From Prosopocoilus inquinatus (taxonomy: Eukaryota; Arthropoda; Insecta; Coleoptera; Lucanidae): a stretch of DNA of 64,000 nucleotides. Location of the stretch: contig CM069874.1 in assembly GCA_036172665.1 (NCBI GenBank), positions 48,280,707 through 48,344,706 on the forward strand, given 5' to 3'. The position numbers and the translations under genes were made by a program. Of this stretch, positions 10,951 to 21,683 are shown piece by piece; the stretch's first letter is position 1; the number at the start of each line of letters is the position of its first letter. A model generated the notes under the pieces. The model was not told the DNA's origin and made no database searches. It was given only the letters and a program-made list of their open reading frames with translations.

Positions 10951-12002
10951 ATAAATTACCGGTAATTTATTTTTAATGATACTGTAACATTACCAATTAC
11001 AGTTCAATTGGCAATTACGTCTCATAGCCAGAGTTAAAAACGGGTCGGTCGTCTCCAGCAGGTTACGTACTGTCGGTGTCCAGACGCGGGGGTTGCGTAG
11101 CTTGGGGGTGAAAAGGGAGTAACAGGGAAACTGCAAACTAACTCATTAAAACAAGGATTACCTTTATTGTTTAAAGATCAGAAATACAGAAAACTGTATC
11201 CCACGACGACGATCAGATTAACTGATATCTTTTACAAATTACGCACATCTTTTATACTGCCAGTGTATCTGACGTCATGACCAAATTCCGCAAAACTTTA
11301 ATTGAACCCGTACTTTGCTTGGTTGACGAAAAGGTGATATCACGTTGTTTCCAATCGTCATTTCTATTAAATCGTGAATTAATTGATTGTGTTTAAACAC
11401 TTATACAATGCCCTAGTTATTTGCGTATTTACAACTTTGCGGATTCACGCTACAAGTTCATCGCCTGAGTCGTTGCACCAGCAAACCGCTTATCAGCAAA
11501 TAACTCGTATTGCATCGGAAAAAATACATTTTAAATTAATTAAATATGATTTTCAAATTTTCCGTTATCGTGACAATAATGTTTCCAATATTTATCTGAA
11601 ACACGATTTTTTAGTTCATTTATTCCTTTGAAGTAATTCAGCTTAAAATTGTAACAACAATTTTGCTTTTTTGTAAATTAGAATATTTTATTTTCTTAGA
11701 AAGTTTTCATAAATTTAAGGAAATGAATAACTTTTAATTACCATAAAGGATGATGATGTAAATTATTCTTAGAAAATATTCCTGTAATTATACAAAATTT
11801 CTGGTTTGTTCCTCTCATTTTGATTTCACAAAAACTTTATATTCGTTTGTAGAAATTTTTAGTGTGAAATTTTAATTACGAGAAAAAGTAATAGATTTTT
11901 CATGCAGTATGAAATATACAGAAATGAGCTGCGCGAGATGTGCAAAGTTATTTTTATATTTTACACTCTACGTCTAAGTTTTAGGAGCTGTAGAAAAAGC
12001 TT
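10951..12002. other. No gene recognised
   Basis: A somewhat GC-richer patch at 11030-11110 (CGGGTCGGTCGTCTCCAGC, CAGACGCGGGGGTTGCG) and CACGACGACGATCAG near 11201 look like part of an unclassified repeat or LTR. No terminal repeat or open frame supports a call. The rest is AT-rich. Confidence 0.35.
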
Positions 12003-12238
12003 ATACTGTACAATTCAGCAAAGAATACGGGCGCGTCATATACGGAACTCATCTATTTCAGGTGGTTGCACTACATTAATCAACACTATTATTAATTCCA
12101 TATTTGAACTTGATGTAATGATGTATTTTCAATACATAAAAATTCGCACAGAGTTGATTAAAGTAGTGCAACCACCTGAAATAGACGAGTTCCGTATATG
12201 ACGTGTAAGTATTCTTTTCTGAATTGAACTGTAAGTAT
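12003..12238. repeat. Hairpin MITE with about 82-bp arms and a short loop
   Basis: 12003-12089 and 12149-12238 are inverted copies with only a handful of mismatches. Shared words include TATACGGAACTC and ATTTCAGGTGGTTGCACTAC. The loop is about 60 bp and AT-rich. The near-perfect palindrome would fold into a long hairpin, typical of foldback MITEs. The open frames on both strands here are artefacts of the palindrome. Confidence 0.75.
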
Positions 12239-12380
12239 GTATATGAAAATTGGAGGTTTTCACATATTATCTTTGTGTTATCACAAGATACTAACTGTGG
12301 AGAAAAAAGTCTTTTTTTATATGAAACTGTTTCTATATTGCTGGCCAAAATGAAACTTTATTTTTCCTGGTTTAAATATA

Positions 12381-12991
12381 CCGGATGTCTCAAAGGTGGT
12401 GGCAATACAAACTATTAGCCGTTCACCTTCTTTTTAGATTCAGAGTAGGCCTTGTTAGGGTGACACTTGTATTGGTAACACAATGAAACGTAGACGACAG
12501 AACACTGATTGACGGTCATTTTTAATTATTTTATGATTATATTTTTGAAAACTAGACTGCCACTGTTGCCAGCTCCACTAAAGCACAACTGAGCATTGCG
12601 TTAAAAAAAATTGTGGCCTCATCAGTAGAAGAGCAGTTCGCGAATTCCACCCTAATCTAACGTATCCGGCCTTCTTACGTATTCACAGCGCTTAATTGTG
12701 TACTACAGCTTAAGGTAAGTTACTTTGCAATTAAACACACAAGTCGACCGGATCGGTCAGAGTATGGAGGAATTCTCCAGCTGCTCTTCTGCTGATGAGG
12801 TGTCTATTAGAGCCGAAATCGCTACATTGCTTACATATGCAAGTATTTTGAGAATGCGATGCGTAATTGTTTCTTTGATATCACCACTGCAATCCTAAGT
12901 AAAAACAATTCGTTCTTGCTAATTTGAACGACTTCGTAGCTCTAATAATAACGAAGTTAGCAGTAGTGCGGCAGTAACTTTGATCACCCTG
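12381..12991. mobile_element. Foldback MITE, TA-flanked, 611 bp
   Basis: The left end (CCGGATGTCTCAAAGGTGG) and the reverse complement of the right end (CAGGGTGATCAAAGTTACTG) are related. TA flanks both sides (12379-12380, 12992-12993). An inner inverted pair is clearer: CCTCATCAGTAGAAGAGCAG at about 12617 against CTGCTCTTCTGCTGATGAGG at about 12780. No coding frame. Confidence 0.55.
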
Positions 12992-13534
12992 TATATCGGA
13001 AAGTGGACTTTATAAAAATCAGTATTTTCAAAACTCACCGTTTTTATGAAGACTAGTTTAAAGTTTGCAATTCATACATCTACATTTTGTAACAAATATA
13101 GAAAATTAACGAAGAACAAATTAAATAAAAAAAAGAAAAAGTGTCATGAAAAATTTTTAATCTCAATGTTATCACATTATTCTTGGAATTTTTTATTTTT
13201 AATAACGACTTATTATTATTAGATATTAGATAGTTATTAGATGGTTGCCTTGATCAGCGGAGGGTATAGAGGGTGCGTATCTCGTTACGTCACGTCACGT
13301 GATAAATTTCATTGGGCATATTAACGAGATTTTTGCGTTATTTGATTAATAGGACCACAGAATTGATTCAATTTTTAGTGAATTAGATTAAGCTTTAGGA
13401 AATATATTAAAACTCATTATATTTACTTCACTGTGACGGATAGAAGTTTTCACGAGTTATTTTTGCGGGGAGGAAATTTCAAATATCAGTTTTACCAACC
13501 TTGACATGGCCATCACTCCTTGGGTTGCTTCACA

Positions 13535-14092
13535 GATCACCCAATAAAGATGGGAAACTAAAAAGATGTCACTATCTCTGTGCTGTCATCTGTAGTTGAC
13601 CCATTATAATTCATTTAGAAAGGCTCACGGCGGGAACATTGAATTTGTAACCCCCATTAGATTTCTTTAGAATTCAATTTAATTAATAAAAAATAATACA
13701 TTTGAAATTTATTTTATTAAATAATGTGAGAGAATAATATTCATTATACATAAATATCTTTTAATTTAAAACTTTTTCTTAATTACAGCTTTGCAGCCAC
13801 CTCACAAAAAAATGCGTGTCTACGACAATCGATCAAAATTAGTGAACAGCTTTAATTAAATTGAACAGTATGTACTTACTTAGGAACATCTTTGATATAG
13901 TTTCATACACAGCAAGATCTCATTTAAAAACACAACTAAATGGGCATAATTTGTACCGTAAAAATCACCGAACTGTGATCATATGTAAATAACAGACAAT
14001 AAGCAGTACAAGTGGTTACAGATTTCTACTTTAGAGTTAACGTGTATACGAGGTCGCCTTTTCATGCGTCAACTACAGATGGCGCAAATCGT
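13535..14092 (+). repeat. Left arm of a diverged inverted repeat pair (partner 19140-19436)
   Basis: Blocks here recur in inverted order at 19140-19436. GATCACCCA with GGGAAACT and GCTGTCATCTGTAGTT (13535-13608) matches 19355-19436. GGCGGGAA followed by TTGTAACCCCC (about 13630-13655) matches the middle of the partner arm. ACAATAAGC...GTGGTTACAGATTTCT...CAACTACAGATGG (about 13996-14086) matches 19140-19215. The left arm has about 270 bp of extra sequence. The motif CAACTACAGATGGCGC marks an interspersed family; no coding sequence is seen. Confidence 0.55.
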
Positions 14093-14673
14093 TCAGTTTC
14101 TACCCCCTGGGTTGCTTTACTGGAACATATTTTTAGGCAAATTGGACTGGCTATATATGATATATCAAGTCAGTTGACCGGGGTTTGGATGCCATAGCTA
14201 CTTTCCATTTGGGAGTGTGATGCCCGTGAGGCACAGAACTTGGAACTCTTTGGAGCATGGAATACATTTTATTTATAAGTCAGTTTGATCAATTAAGTTT
14301 TATACTTAAATATTTCCGAAAATGATTAGGATAATTTTAAATGATTTAAGTACTCATTTATGCGCCAGATAGAGCTTGGCTTAACCTCAAGGATCATGAA
14401 AATTACGACGCCTCAAGTCAAAAGCTGGTCCTCGAAGGGAAAGGAGGAGGAACTCGATAAACTTGACCGGGGCACAGTGGAGCAAAACGCACTTTTTCGT
14501 GCCAAAAATCTAAAACTTCAAAAAAAAAATTGCTTCATGAAATTGAAATTTGGCACAAATGACAAAAGATGTACGAAACGTAGAATAAAGAGCAAATATA
14601 CTATAAAGTTGATGTACAGGGCGTTGAAAAAATCATTTTGTATTAGTTTCATTAGATTCGATCAGATCAAGTA

Positions 14674-15976
14674 AAGGGTTTTCCAATAAGGTCGGGTCGA
14701 TCTTGGCAGGCTGCGGCGGCAATGTTGTTTTAGCGACGTCTGTCAAATCTGTTGTTTATTATTCTGTCACTGATGCCAAATCACCATGGCAAGTTACACG
14801 ACTGAGCAACACGTCCAAATGATAAAACTTTATTATCAAAACGAGTGTTCGTTTGCGCAAACGTTGCGCGCGTTGCGCCCATTTTACGGCAGACGGGGTG
14901 GCCCTTCAAAGTCGACCCTCCAACGCTTGGTGGCCAAATTCGAGAAGACCGGCTCGGTAAATAATCAGCGAACACCCGTACGTCAAAAGAACGCCAGATC
15001 GGCCGAGAATATCGCCGCTGTCCGTGAAAGTGTGCAGGAGAACCCGAGGCAGTCAATTCCTCGCCGTGCACAAGAACTTGGCCTTTCGCAGACTTCAGCT
15101 TGGAGAATTCTGCGTCGGGACTTGGGCCTGCACCCGTACAAGATCCAACTGACCCAGGAGCTCAAAGTCAATGACCATACACAACGCCGTTTGTTCGCTG
15201 AATGGGCTTCGGAGCGTTTGGAAGAGGACCCCAGTTTTGGCCAGAAAATCATCTTTAGCGACGAGGCGCACTTTTGGATGAACGGCTATGTTAATAAGCA
15301 AAATTGCCGTATATGGGACGACACCAACCCACACGAGGTTCAGCAGGTGGCAATGCATCCACAAAAGGTTACCGTTTGGTGCGGATTTTGGGCCGGCGGT
15401 GTCATTGGTCCGTACTTCTTTGAAAACGACGTTGGTGAGGCCATTACTGTCAACGGCGAGCGCTACAGATCGATGATAACCGATTTCTTTTGGCCCGAAT
15501 TGAACGATATGGACGTGGACGACATGTGGTTCCAGCAGGATGGCGCTACGTGCCACACAGCGAGCGCCACGATGGACATTTTGCATGAACGATTTGAGGG
15601 TATGGTTATTTCTCGCGGAGGTGACGTGAATTGGCCACCAAGATCGTGCGATTTGACCCCACTAGACTTTTTCTTGTGGGGTTTTCTGAAGTCGCAGGTC
15701 TACGCCAATAGCCCGCAATCGACCGATGCCCTCAAACTCAACATAACTCAGGCCATTGCTCAAATTCAGCGGGATCTATGCGCCAGAGTCATTGAAAATT
15801 GGGTCTCACGGATCCGTGCCACCCTGCGAAGCCGCGGCGGACATTTGAACGATATCATCTTCCGTTCATAATGGCACATATGGGCCTTTCAAATAAAAAA
15901 AGTATTTCGTTAATTTCTCACACACAGCTTGTTTTATTCTATTTCAACATCGACCCGACCCTATTGGAAAACCCTT
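14674..15976 (+). mobile_element. Intact D,D41D mariner-type transposon, 1303 bp
   Basis: The terminal inverted repeats are 28 bp with one mismatch, beginning AAGGGTTTTCCAATA (14674-14701 and 15949-15976). TA target duplications are at 14672-14673 and 15977-15978. The element has one uninterrupted transposase gene and about 110 bp of non-coding DNA on each side. Short TIRs, TA target and compact size fit the rosa/Visitor-type D,D41D branch of IS630/Tc1/mariner. It is inserted in the Transib-like element 14473-17296 and is the younger of the two. Confidence 0.93.
14786..15871 (+). CDS. D,D41D mariner-type transposase, full length (361 aa)
   Basis: This is a cut-and-paste transposase that binds the element's TIRs and inserts at TA. 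The ATG at 14786 has a good context (ACCATGG), and the frame is open for 361 codons, typical of the group. An N-terminal helix-turn-helix (about residues 1-60, SKSTLQRLVAKFEKTGS) is followed by a second DNA-binding segment (about 70-115, AAVRESVQENPRQSIPRRAQ, LGLSQTSAWRILRRDLGLHP). The catalytic triad is visible: IFSDEAHF (about residue 157), QQDGATCHTA (about 252) and CDLTPLDFFLWG (about 294), with 41 residues between the second and third Asp. The C-terminus ends SRGGHLNDIIF. No frameshift or missing catalytic residue is seen, so it may be active. GC content is clearly above the surroundings. Confidence 0.96.
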   Translation: MASYTTEQHVQMIKLYYQNECSFAQTLRALRPFYGRRGGPSKSTLQRLVAKFEKTGSVNNQRTPVRQKNARSAENIAAVRESVQENPRQSIPRRAQELGLSQTSAWRILRRDLGLHPYKIQLTQELKVNDHTQRRLFAEWASERLEEDPSFGQKIIFSDEAHFWMNGYVNKQNCRIWDDTNPHEVQQVAMHPQKVTVWCGFWAGGVIGPYFFENDVGEAITVNGERYRSMITDFFWPELNDMDVDDMWFQQDGATCHTASATMDILHERFEGMVISRGGDVNWPPRSCDLTPLDFFLWGFLKSQVYANSPQSTDALKLNITQAIAQIQRDLCARVIENWVSRIRATLRSRGGHLNDIIFRS

Positions 15977-17301
15977 TATAAAAGTTCTAAGATATCACTT
16001 TTACGTAATTTAAATAAAAATTTAAACAAAGAAGGAGCAAAGAAATATAATTCTGATAATTTCAATTATAATGATCAAGGAAAACCGATAATAATTAATT
16101 TTATAAATAAATCAGATTTTCGTCCTCTGAAATAATTTTTTAACTGTATCATAATTTTAGTTTTGGACAAATATCAGTACCATTCACAAATCGTCAATAA
16201 AAGATTCAAGATTCTAATAATTTAATACGAATTATATTTTCATAGATTAACAATTTTATACATAAAAAATACTTTTAGAACAAAACAATATATGGAGTTT
16301 TAATCCGAACTTTTGCTCTTTACGGGGGGAAGTACGCTACGCCACTATTTGCCTTTTTTCCAACACCCTGTATATATGAAATTCTAAAAGCATTTTTCCT
16401 TGAAGTTTGAGGTATAGTTCAAAACGTTCATTAAAAAAGAATAAAATAAATTACAAAATACGCCATTCGATTTAAGAAGTATAATGTGAGGATGAATTAA
16501 ATCATAAATTTATTACCTCTATAATTTATTTGTTTGCGAATTTGTTAAAAATGGAAACTGAAACATCAATAAAAATATGCCCCTTGCTAAAGAGAACGTT
16601 AGTAAAACTTATTTAAATAAGTTTTAACTAAAAAGACAAATTTAGAAAATTTGAAAATGATAAAATAAGCGTCTTTTCTTCATCTTCAAGTGAAAAGTTT
16701 TGAACAACATATTTTTGTAATTGAGAAATTTCTTTTTCCATTTTCAGTAAATACAGTATATTAACAGCCATTTTTAATTTTTAGTTCATGTATTTTGAGA
16801 ATAATAGTTATTAATTAATATTATTTAACAACTTTTTCAATGAAATGAAAGTTCACAAGTACTAAATAAACTGCCAAACTGTTTTTGATATTTGCCAAAA
16901 ATGTTTGTACAATATGGCCAGGCCATCTCAATTTGAATTGTAATTAAAATTTCCTAAATTTGTGCAACTTATATACACGATAACAAGAAATATAATCCTA
17001 TAATCTAGTATAAGTAAAGTATTTTTAAAAAGAACTATTACATTTGTCAAAGTTATTCACGCAGATGATATTTTAGAGGTAACATAAACAGGTTAAAAAG
17101 TGTCATTTAATACCTTGGCATGTTACATCTTTTTGAAGGGCTAAAAATCACAGGAAACAAATTCGTATTGGCTTAAATTATATTTTTTTTAAATAAATTG
17201 GAATATTAAGTATGGGACTACAAATGTTATGTTAACAAATTATACAACTGATGAAAAGTACTTTTGGCACGATTTATCTCCTAATGTCCCACTGTGCGAG
17301 G

Positions 17302-17526
17302 GTAGAAGCTCGTAGCTGCTCACGTAGAACCTTAGAGACCCTATAATAAGCGTCTGGAGAATTCGTAATTAAGTTTTGATTGGCGCCACCGTTTTATATC
17401 ACAAATCAAAACTTGACGACTGTCAAACGTAATGGGCAAGATGGTAACCCCTACTTTTCTTCTTTCCCAACCATAGCTTTTGTGTAACATCGCGGTATTG
17501 TCCAGACTCTAATTAAAGGGTCTCTA
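17302..17526. other. Short spacer between nested-element blocks
   Basis: No gene is recognised between the Transib-like right end and the THAP-carrying element. AGGGTCTCTAGAGAAGCTTA near 17517 includes the target duplication of the next element. Confidence 0.4.
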
Positions 17527-17534
17527 GAGAAGCT

Positions 17535-19122
17535 TAGAGTGCCTTAAATAAGAGTGTGGACATACGTGAAGTCGATTTCTATTGGTCGCGAGCCATATTT
17601 GTTCTAAGCGTATTTGATGCGGTAAGAGAAATGTTTTTTCATATGGTTAATCGTTAATTTAACTTACATTGAGACGATTGTGACTGTTTAATAGTGTTGT
17701 TGGTTAATCAGTTAATTGTTTTTGTTAATAGTATATACTATAATGTTGACTTTATTGTTACTAAGAAATTAGTTGTCAAATTCGTAGACAAGAATTTTTG
17801 GTATTTATTCAGTGTGGCACAAAGGTAAGAATTTCTTTTAATATTAACTACAAACATTTTTTAAAAATCCTAGCCCAGAAGTATAATATTGTATAACAAC
17901 TAATAAAAAGAAATAACAATTTGATACTGTCCGTGGTCTTATAACCTCGTAAGTTATTTTTGGGTAATATATACCTACATTTATTAATGAATAAAAGTTA
18001 CAGAAAAATTACAGTTTTTTTTTTGATCTTACAAAATAACGCTGATGAGGTTTATAAGTACTGTATGGACATATGCACTTATGGTATTTATAAAATAATT
18101 CTTTACAGTACTATGGTTGGGTGTGTGGCAATTGGTTGTTCGAATTAGTCATTGTAGGGGTTTCTGATGAAAGCTTTTCCTCGAGATCGTGTAAGGAGGA
18201 AACAATGGACTGACCAAGTAAATCGAAGGGACTGGGAGCCCACAAATTATTCATGGCTGTGTGAGGTACGACTTGTGCCAATGTATTAAAATAAACACTG
18301 TAACGTATTAAAAATATCAAACCAACTAAAGTGTGTATCTTTTAGGTATATTTTACACCTGAAATGCCCAGAGCTGATGGCAAGAGAGTAGTAAGAAGAA
18401 CGAGTCGCCTGTAAAAAAAGCGGAAATCACTTGCCGAAAGAACAATTCCACAGGCTACAGTTCTTGTACAGCAGGCGGCATTACAAGCACAGTCTACAGT
18501 TCCTGTACAGCAGGCAACATTAGAAGCACAGCCTACTTTGAAAAGTTTTAAGAAAAATTGTTTATAACAATCCGGACATATTTAATTTTTTTTATGAGGC
18601 TAGAAACTGTATTCCGACAGTATTTTGAATTTCTTAAAAATAAAAACATTAATTTGACAGGTTTTTTTTATAGAAAAATGTAATAATATAAAAGACAGTG
18701 AATCTATTTTAAATTGTCGACTAAAGATGAAAATAATAAAAAGATTCATTACATTTATGGCATCACAGTTATAATACAATATAAATACTATTAGATATGT
18801 ATGTCCATGGTATTTGCTGTAAATTATATAATTATTTTTATTATACAAGTGTTTTAGTGTCTAGGTATTAGCATAAATGTTTATTTCATTTCATATCTGT
18901 TTATGTTCTTTTCTTAGTTGTGTAATTATGTTCTATGAATAAATATACTTAAAAGTGAAGTGCTTATGTTTTTCTTACTTGAAATGCAGTCATGGTTATA
19001 GTCGGAGGAAGAAAATGGCAATTAGGATAAGTCAACAGATGCCTGCCTCATTTCAAATTTGCCTCCTAAGTTAGAACAAATATGGCGCCCGTATGGCCAC
19101 ACTCTTATTTTAAGGCACTCTA
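17535..19122 (+). mobile_element. 8-bp-TSD DNA element carrying a THAP gene (copy A), 1588 bp
   Basis: The inverted ends start TAGAGTGCCTTAAA and share about 30 bp (17535 onward and up to 19122). A perfect 8-bp duplication GAGAAGCT flanks both sides (17527-17534, 19123-19130). An 8-bp duplication is typical of hAT and P superfamilies. TAGAG fits the hAT end consensus, whereas a THAP finger is typical of P-type transposases, so the superfamily is left open. The cargo is a small intron-containing THAP gene with three in-frame stops. A second copy at 30372-31921 has the same ends and cargo. Confidence 0.85.
18113..18567 (+). pseudogene. THAP zinc-finger gene carried by element copy A, with stops
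   Basis: THAP domains are sequence-specific C2CH DNA-binding zinc fingers. Exon 1 (18113-18265) encodes MVGCVAIGCSN (the C-x4-C pair), two TAG stops, then FPRDRVRRKQW and DWEPTNYSWLCE, and ends at GAG|GTACGA. Exon 2 (18346-18567), after TATCTTTTAG, begins VYFTPEMPRADGKR. The usual CxxHF ending of the finger thus becomes CEVYF, with Tyr replacing the last zinc ligand. A TAA follows, then KKRKSLAERTIPQ and a 14-residue tandem repeat of the form (A/S)TVxVQQAxLxAQ. An upstream donor (CACAAAG|GTAAGA near 17826) and acceptor (CTTTACAG at 18109) suggest that a 5' UTR intron was carried too. The intron-exon structure argues for DNA-level capture or an ancestral element gene, not retrocopying. Confidence 0.75.
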
Positions 19123-19139
19123 GAGAAGCTTAACTATTT

Positions 19140-19436
19140 GCACCATCTGTAGTTGCCACATAGAAAGAAATCTGTAACCACATGTGTTGCTTATTGCCTA
19201 GTTCCTAATAGATTATTTACATAATGGGGTCTATTCTGTAACATTGATATGGACTTGATATTGATTGATAAAAGTCGAACGGGGTTACACATTTTTTATT
19301 ATTCAATTTTCCCGCCGCACTTTGATCCTTCTTAAATACATTACCATGCGGTAACTACAGATGGCAGCACACAGGTAGCGAAATCTTTTAAGTTTCCCAA
19401 CTTTAGTGGGTGATCTACGGACTTGACGTCGGTCAC
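19140..19436 (-). repeat. Right arm of a diverged inverted repeat pair (partner 13535-14092)
   Basis: This contains the inverted counterparts of the 13.5-14.1 kb blocks: CACCATCTGTAGTTGCCAC, AAATCTGTAACCAC, GGTAACTACAGATGGCAGCA and AGTTTCCCAACTTTAG...GTGGGTGATC. Together the arms bracket the Transib-like and THAP-carrying elements. It could be one large foldback later invaded by both, or two independent insertions of the same repeat in opposite orientation. Confidence 0.5.
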
Positions 19437-19676
19437 TTTTTAAATGAAACAGAGGCTCTTGTATCCTAGAGGCAAATGGAAAGCCTCATGTTATTTATTT
19501 GTACATATACAGTGTTGCTAGGTTATTTCTCATTCATTAGAAAAGTAGATAGTTCAGTTAAATTAAATTTCAATACTTTTGTAAAATGTAATAACTAGAC
19601 GCATTGAATTGAAATTTCTAAGTAAACTTAAGTATATTTATTTAACAGAATTTCCTTTATTTTCACACAGTGACTA

Positions 19677-20005
19677 TAGTCGGGCCGCCGAAGAAACGGA
19701 GTGATCACGCGCTGCTCTTGTGACACCGACACGGAAAGCCGCATTTACATCAAACACCAGAAATTACCACTTACCACTATTTTATTCAAATATTAAATTA
19801 AGTCTTAAGAAAGACTGATTAATAATAACGCCAATTTGTTAAAAATAGGAAAAATACGAACTACTGGAAATATGACCACGTTGTTACTCTGCAGAGTGAC
19901 CGACACCGTAGGCTAGTGTAAATCTGTCGGTACTTAGCTCACAGGAACAACAATCACGTGTGTATCACGCAGTTTTATTACTCCGTTTCTTCGGCGGTCC
20001 GACTA
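19677..20005. mobile_element. TA-flanked MITE, about 329 bp
   Basis: The inverted ends TAGTCGG(G/A)CCGCCGAAGA extend about 28 bp through AACGGAGT(G/A)AT. They occur at 19677 and, reversed, up to 20005, each next to TA. Sub-terminal words are also mirrored (GATCACGCGCTGC, ATCACGCAG; GACCGACACCGT, GTGACACCGACACG). There is no open reading frame of note. It is a typical Tc1/mariner-type MITE. Confidence 0.75.
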
Positions 20006-20996
20006 TAATTTCATACAGTTAGATGTAAGGAAGTAAGGAATAAATTAATTATTTCCTTAATGTTCAATGTACCTATTCGAAAAACGCCGAAACAAGTGAA
20101 TTTTTGATTTTTGTTGCGCATTTGCACGTCTAGGTAAAATTTAGATACCGATTGTCATTTGTCACTGGTGACGTCGTTGATTTTTTTTTAATGGAGCGAT
20201 CACATTATTCATTCATTTCATTTGAAGGCTCATGATTTACTTTTTCCGACAGCATACTATTTTTGACATTTCAATTTAAAAAAAAGGGTTTACTCTTGGT
20301 CACTCGCGAAGCCACGGAATGTATTTTTACTGCACATGTAGATCGCATTAGAAAAGCGAAAGAGCTGACAAAATAATTCATATTTTTTTTATTTTCACAC
20401 TCGCCAGTTACAAATACATTAAAAAATTATTAAATTATCTTTAGTTACTTTATTTTTTTCTATGCTAAGTCTGGTTTATCCTGTTTCTTAAAAAATGACG
20501 GAGCTGTCAAAATTTTAGGTTAAGAAAGCGCCTAAAAAACTAGCGCTAATGTAGCAAGAGAAAGTAAAGACAGTCTCAATTTTTGGTTGTTAATAACAAT
20601 TTAAATATTTTGGGCTCAGCCAATGATACCAATGATTATAAGCATCTATTAAGATACCCAACCCAACGTAAAATGCGTAACCCTACCTATTGTACACCTC
20701 GTTGCGTCTTGCCTTGACTTTGCTAGTAAGCTCATGGCTCCCTCTAACGATATACAATGTCTACATGCATCCTTATTTTATGAGGAAGATCTCTGATCAT
20801 ACTTTGGTGCCGGGTTGCCTTGCAATCCCCTGCAACCTCTATATCTACGCCACTGGTTAAGCCCTACTTTGAGAAACGAGCTCTGAAGGCCAAAATTCTA
20901 TTTCTTAAAAATAAATTACTTATATGAAACTCTTTCTTTAGCCATCTTTGGAATGATAAATTCGATTAAATTACTCGTTTTTCTTCCACTAACATA
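20006..20996. other. No gene recognised
   Basis: AT-rich sequence without recognisable exons or paired repeat ends. The patch around 20650-20880 is slightly GC-richer (TACACCTCGTTGCGTCTTGC) but has no sustained open frame. Confidence 0.35.
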
Positions 20997-21683
20997 TAGG
21001 GTCTCCCAAGTTGAGTGGCCTATTAAAAGTTTTCGGGGAAAGGGACATACAAACATTCTGAAAATTAACACACTGCCCTAGGAGGAAGTGATCTTTCAGA
21101 CTAAAATATTTCATTTTGACATTGTCACCAAAATGATCGTTGAAGATTTGATTTACACATTACAACATACCAAATACTTGACGTTCATGTCAATTTTCAG
21201 TGTACAGTTGGGGAAACAGAAAGCGGGACAGTAAACTTTCGTTAGTTTAAACCTTACTAATTTCGGTAACTATGGTAATTTATCAACCTTCATATTAAGT
21301 AAAATGATTAATCATTCCGTTTATAATTAAAAATTATAACGAACAAATACCTCATACAAATAAATCATAGTGTAATAGTTAGTTTTTATTTTACTTACAA
21401 TTATTGCCATGCGAAATAAAATGAAACAAAATAACAGTCATGGAGCCTTTCGATTGAATTATTCAATGCAAATGTCCGGACATTGATTGAATTAAGATTT
21501 CTAATATACACATTCCACATCCAAAATCTCACATAGTTCTTCCAAAGGCTTCACTAATTCCATTTGATTCACTGGTCGAAAATTTTCACTTACCTTAAAA
21601 AGAGGGTACATTCTTAAGAACTCTATTTGAAAAGTTATTTCTGACGTTCACTGACGGTAATAAATTAATTAAAAGGGTCACGG

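Larger units (their letters stand above)
14473..17296. mobile_element. Transib-like element carrying a nested mariner
   Basis: The ends are CACAGTGG at 14473 and CCACTGTG at 17296. Measured from each end, a second conserved block CGTGCCAAAA starts at exactly position 26 on both sides, while positions 9-25 are variable. This is a heptamer-spacer-block layout reminiscent of recombination signal sequences. The flanking 5-mers are CGGGG (14468-14472) and CGAGG (17297-17301), four of five identical and GC-rich as expected for Transib. Without the nested mariner (1303 bp plus TA) it would be about 1.5 kb and non-autonomous. No RAG1-like core was found. Confidence 0.7.

Noticed and set aside
11902..12348. 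Overlapping 90-99 codon frames on both strands
   Set aside because: They arise from the palindromic hairpin at 12003-12238, where any open stretch appears on both strands.
15095..15586. 163-codon minus-strand frame
   Set aside because: Antisense shadow of the intact D,D41D transposase.
17960..18148. 62-codon frame ending in GCVAIGCSN taken as a complete protein
   Set aside because: The first 50 codons run through a putative 5' UTR intron; only the last residues belong to the THAP exon that starts at 18113. The same false frame appears in copy B.
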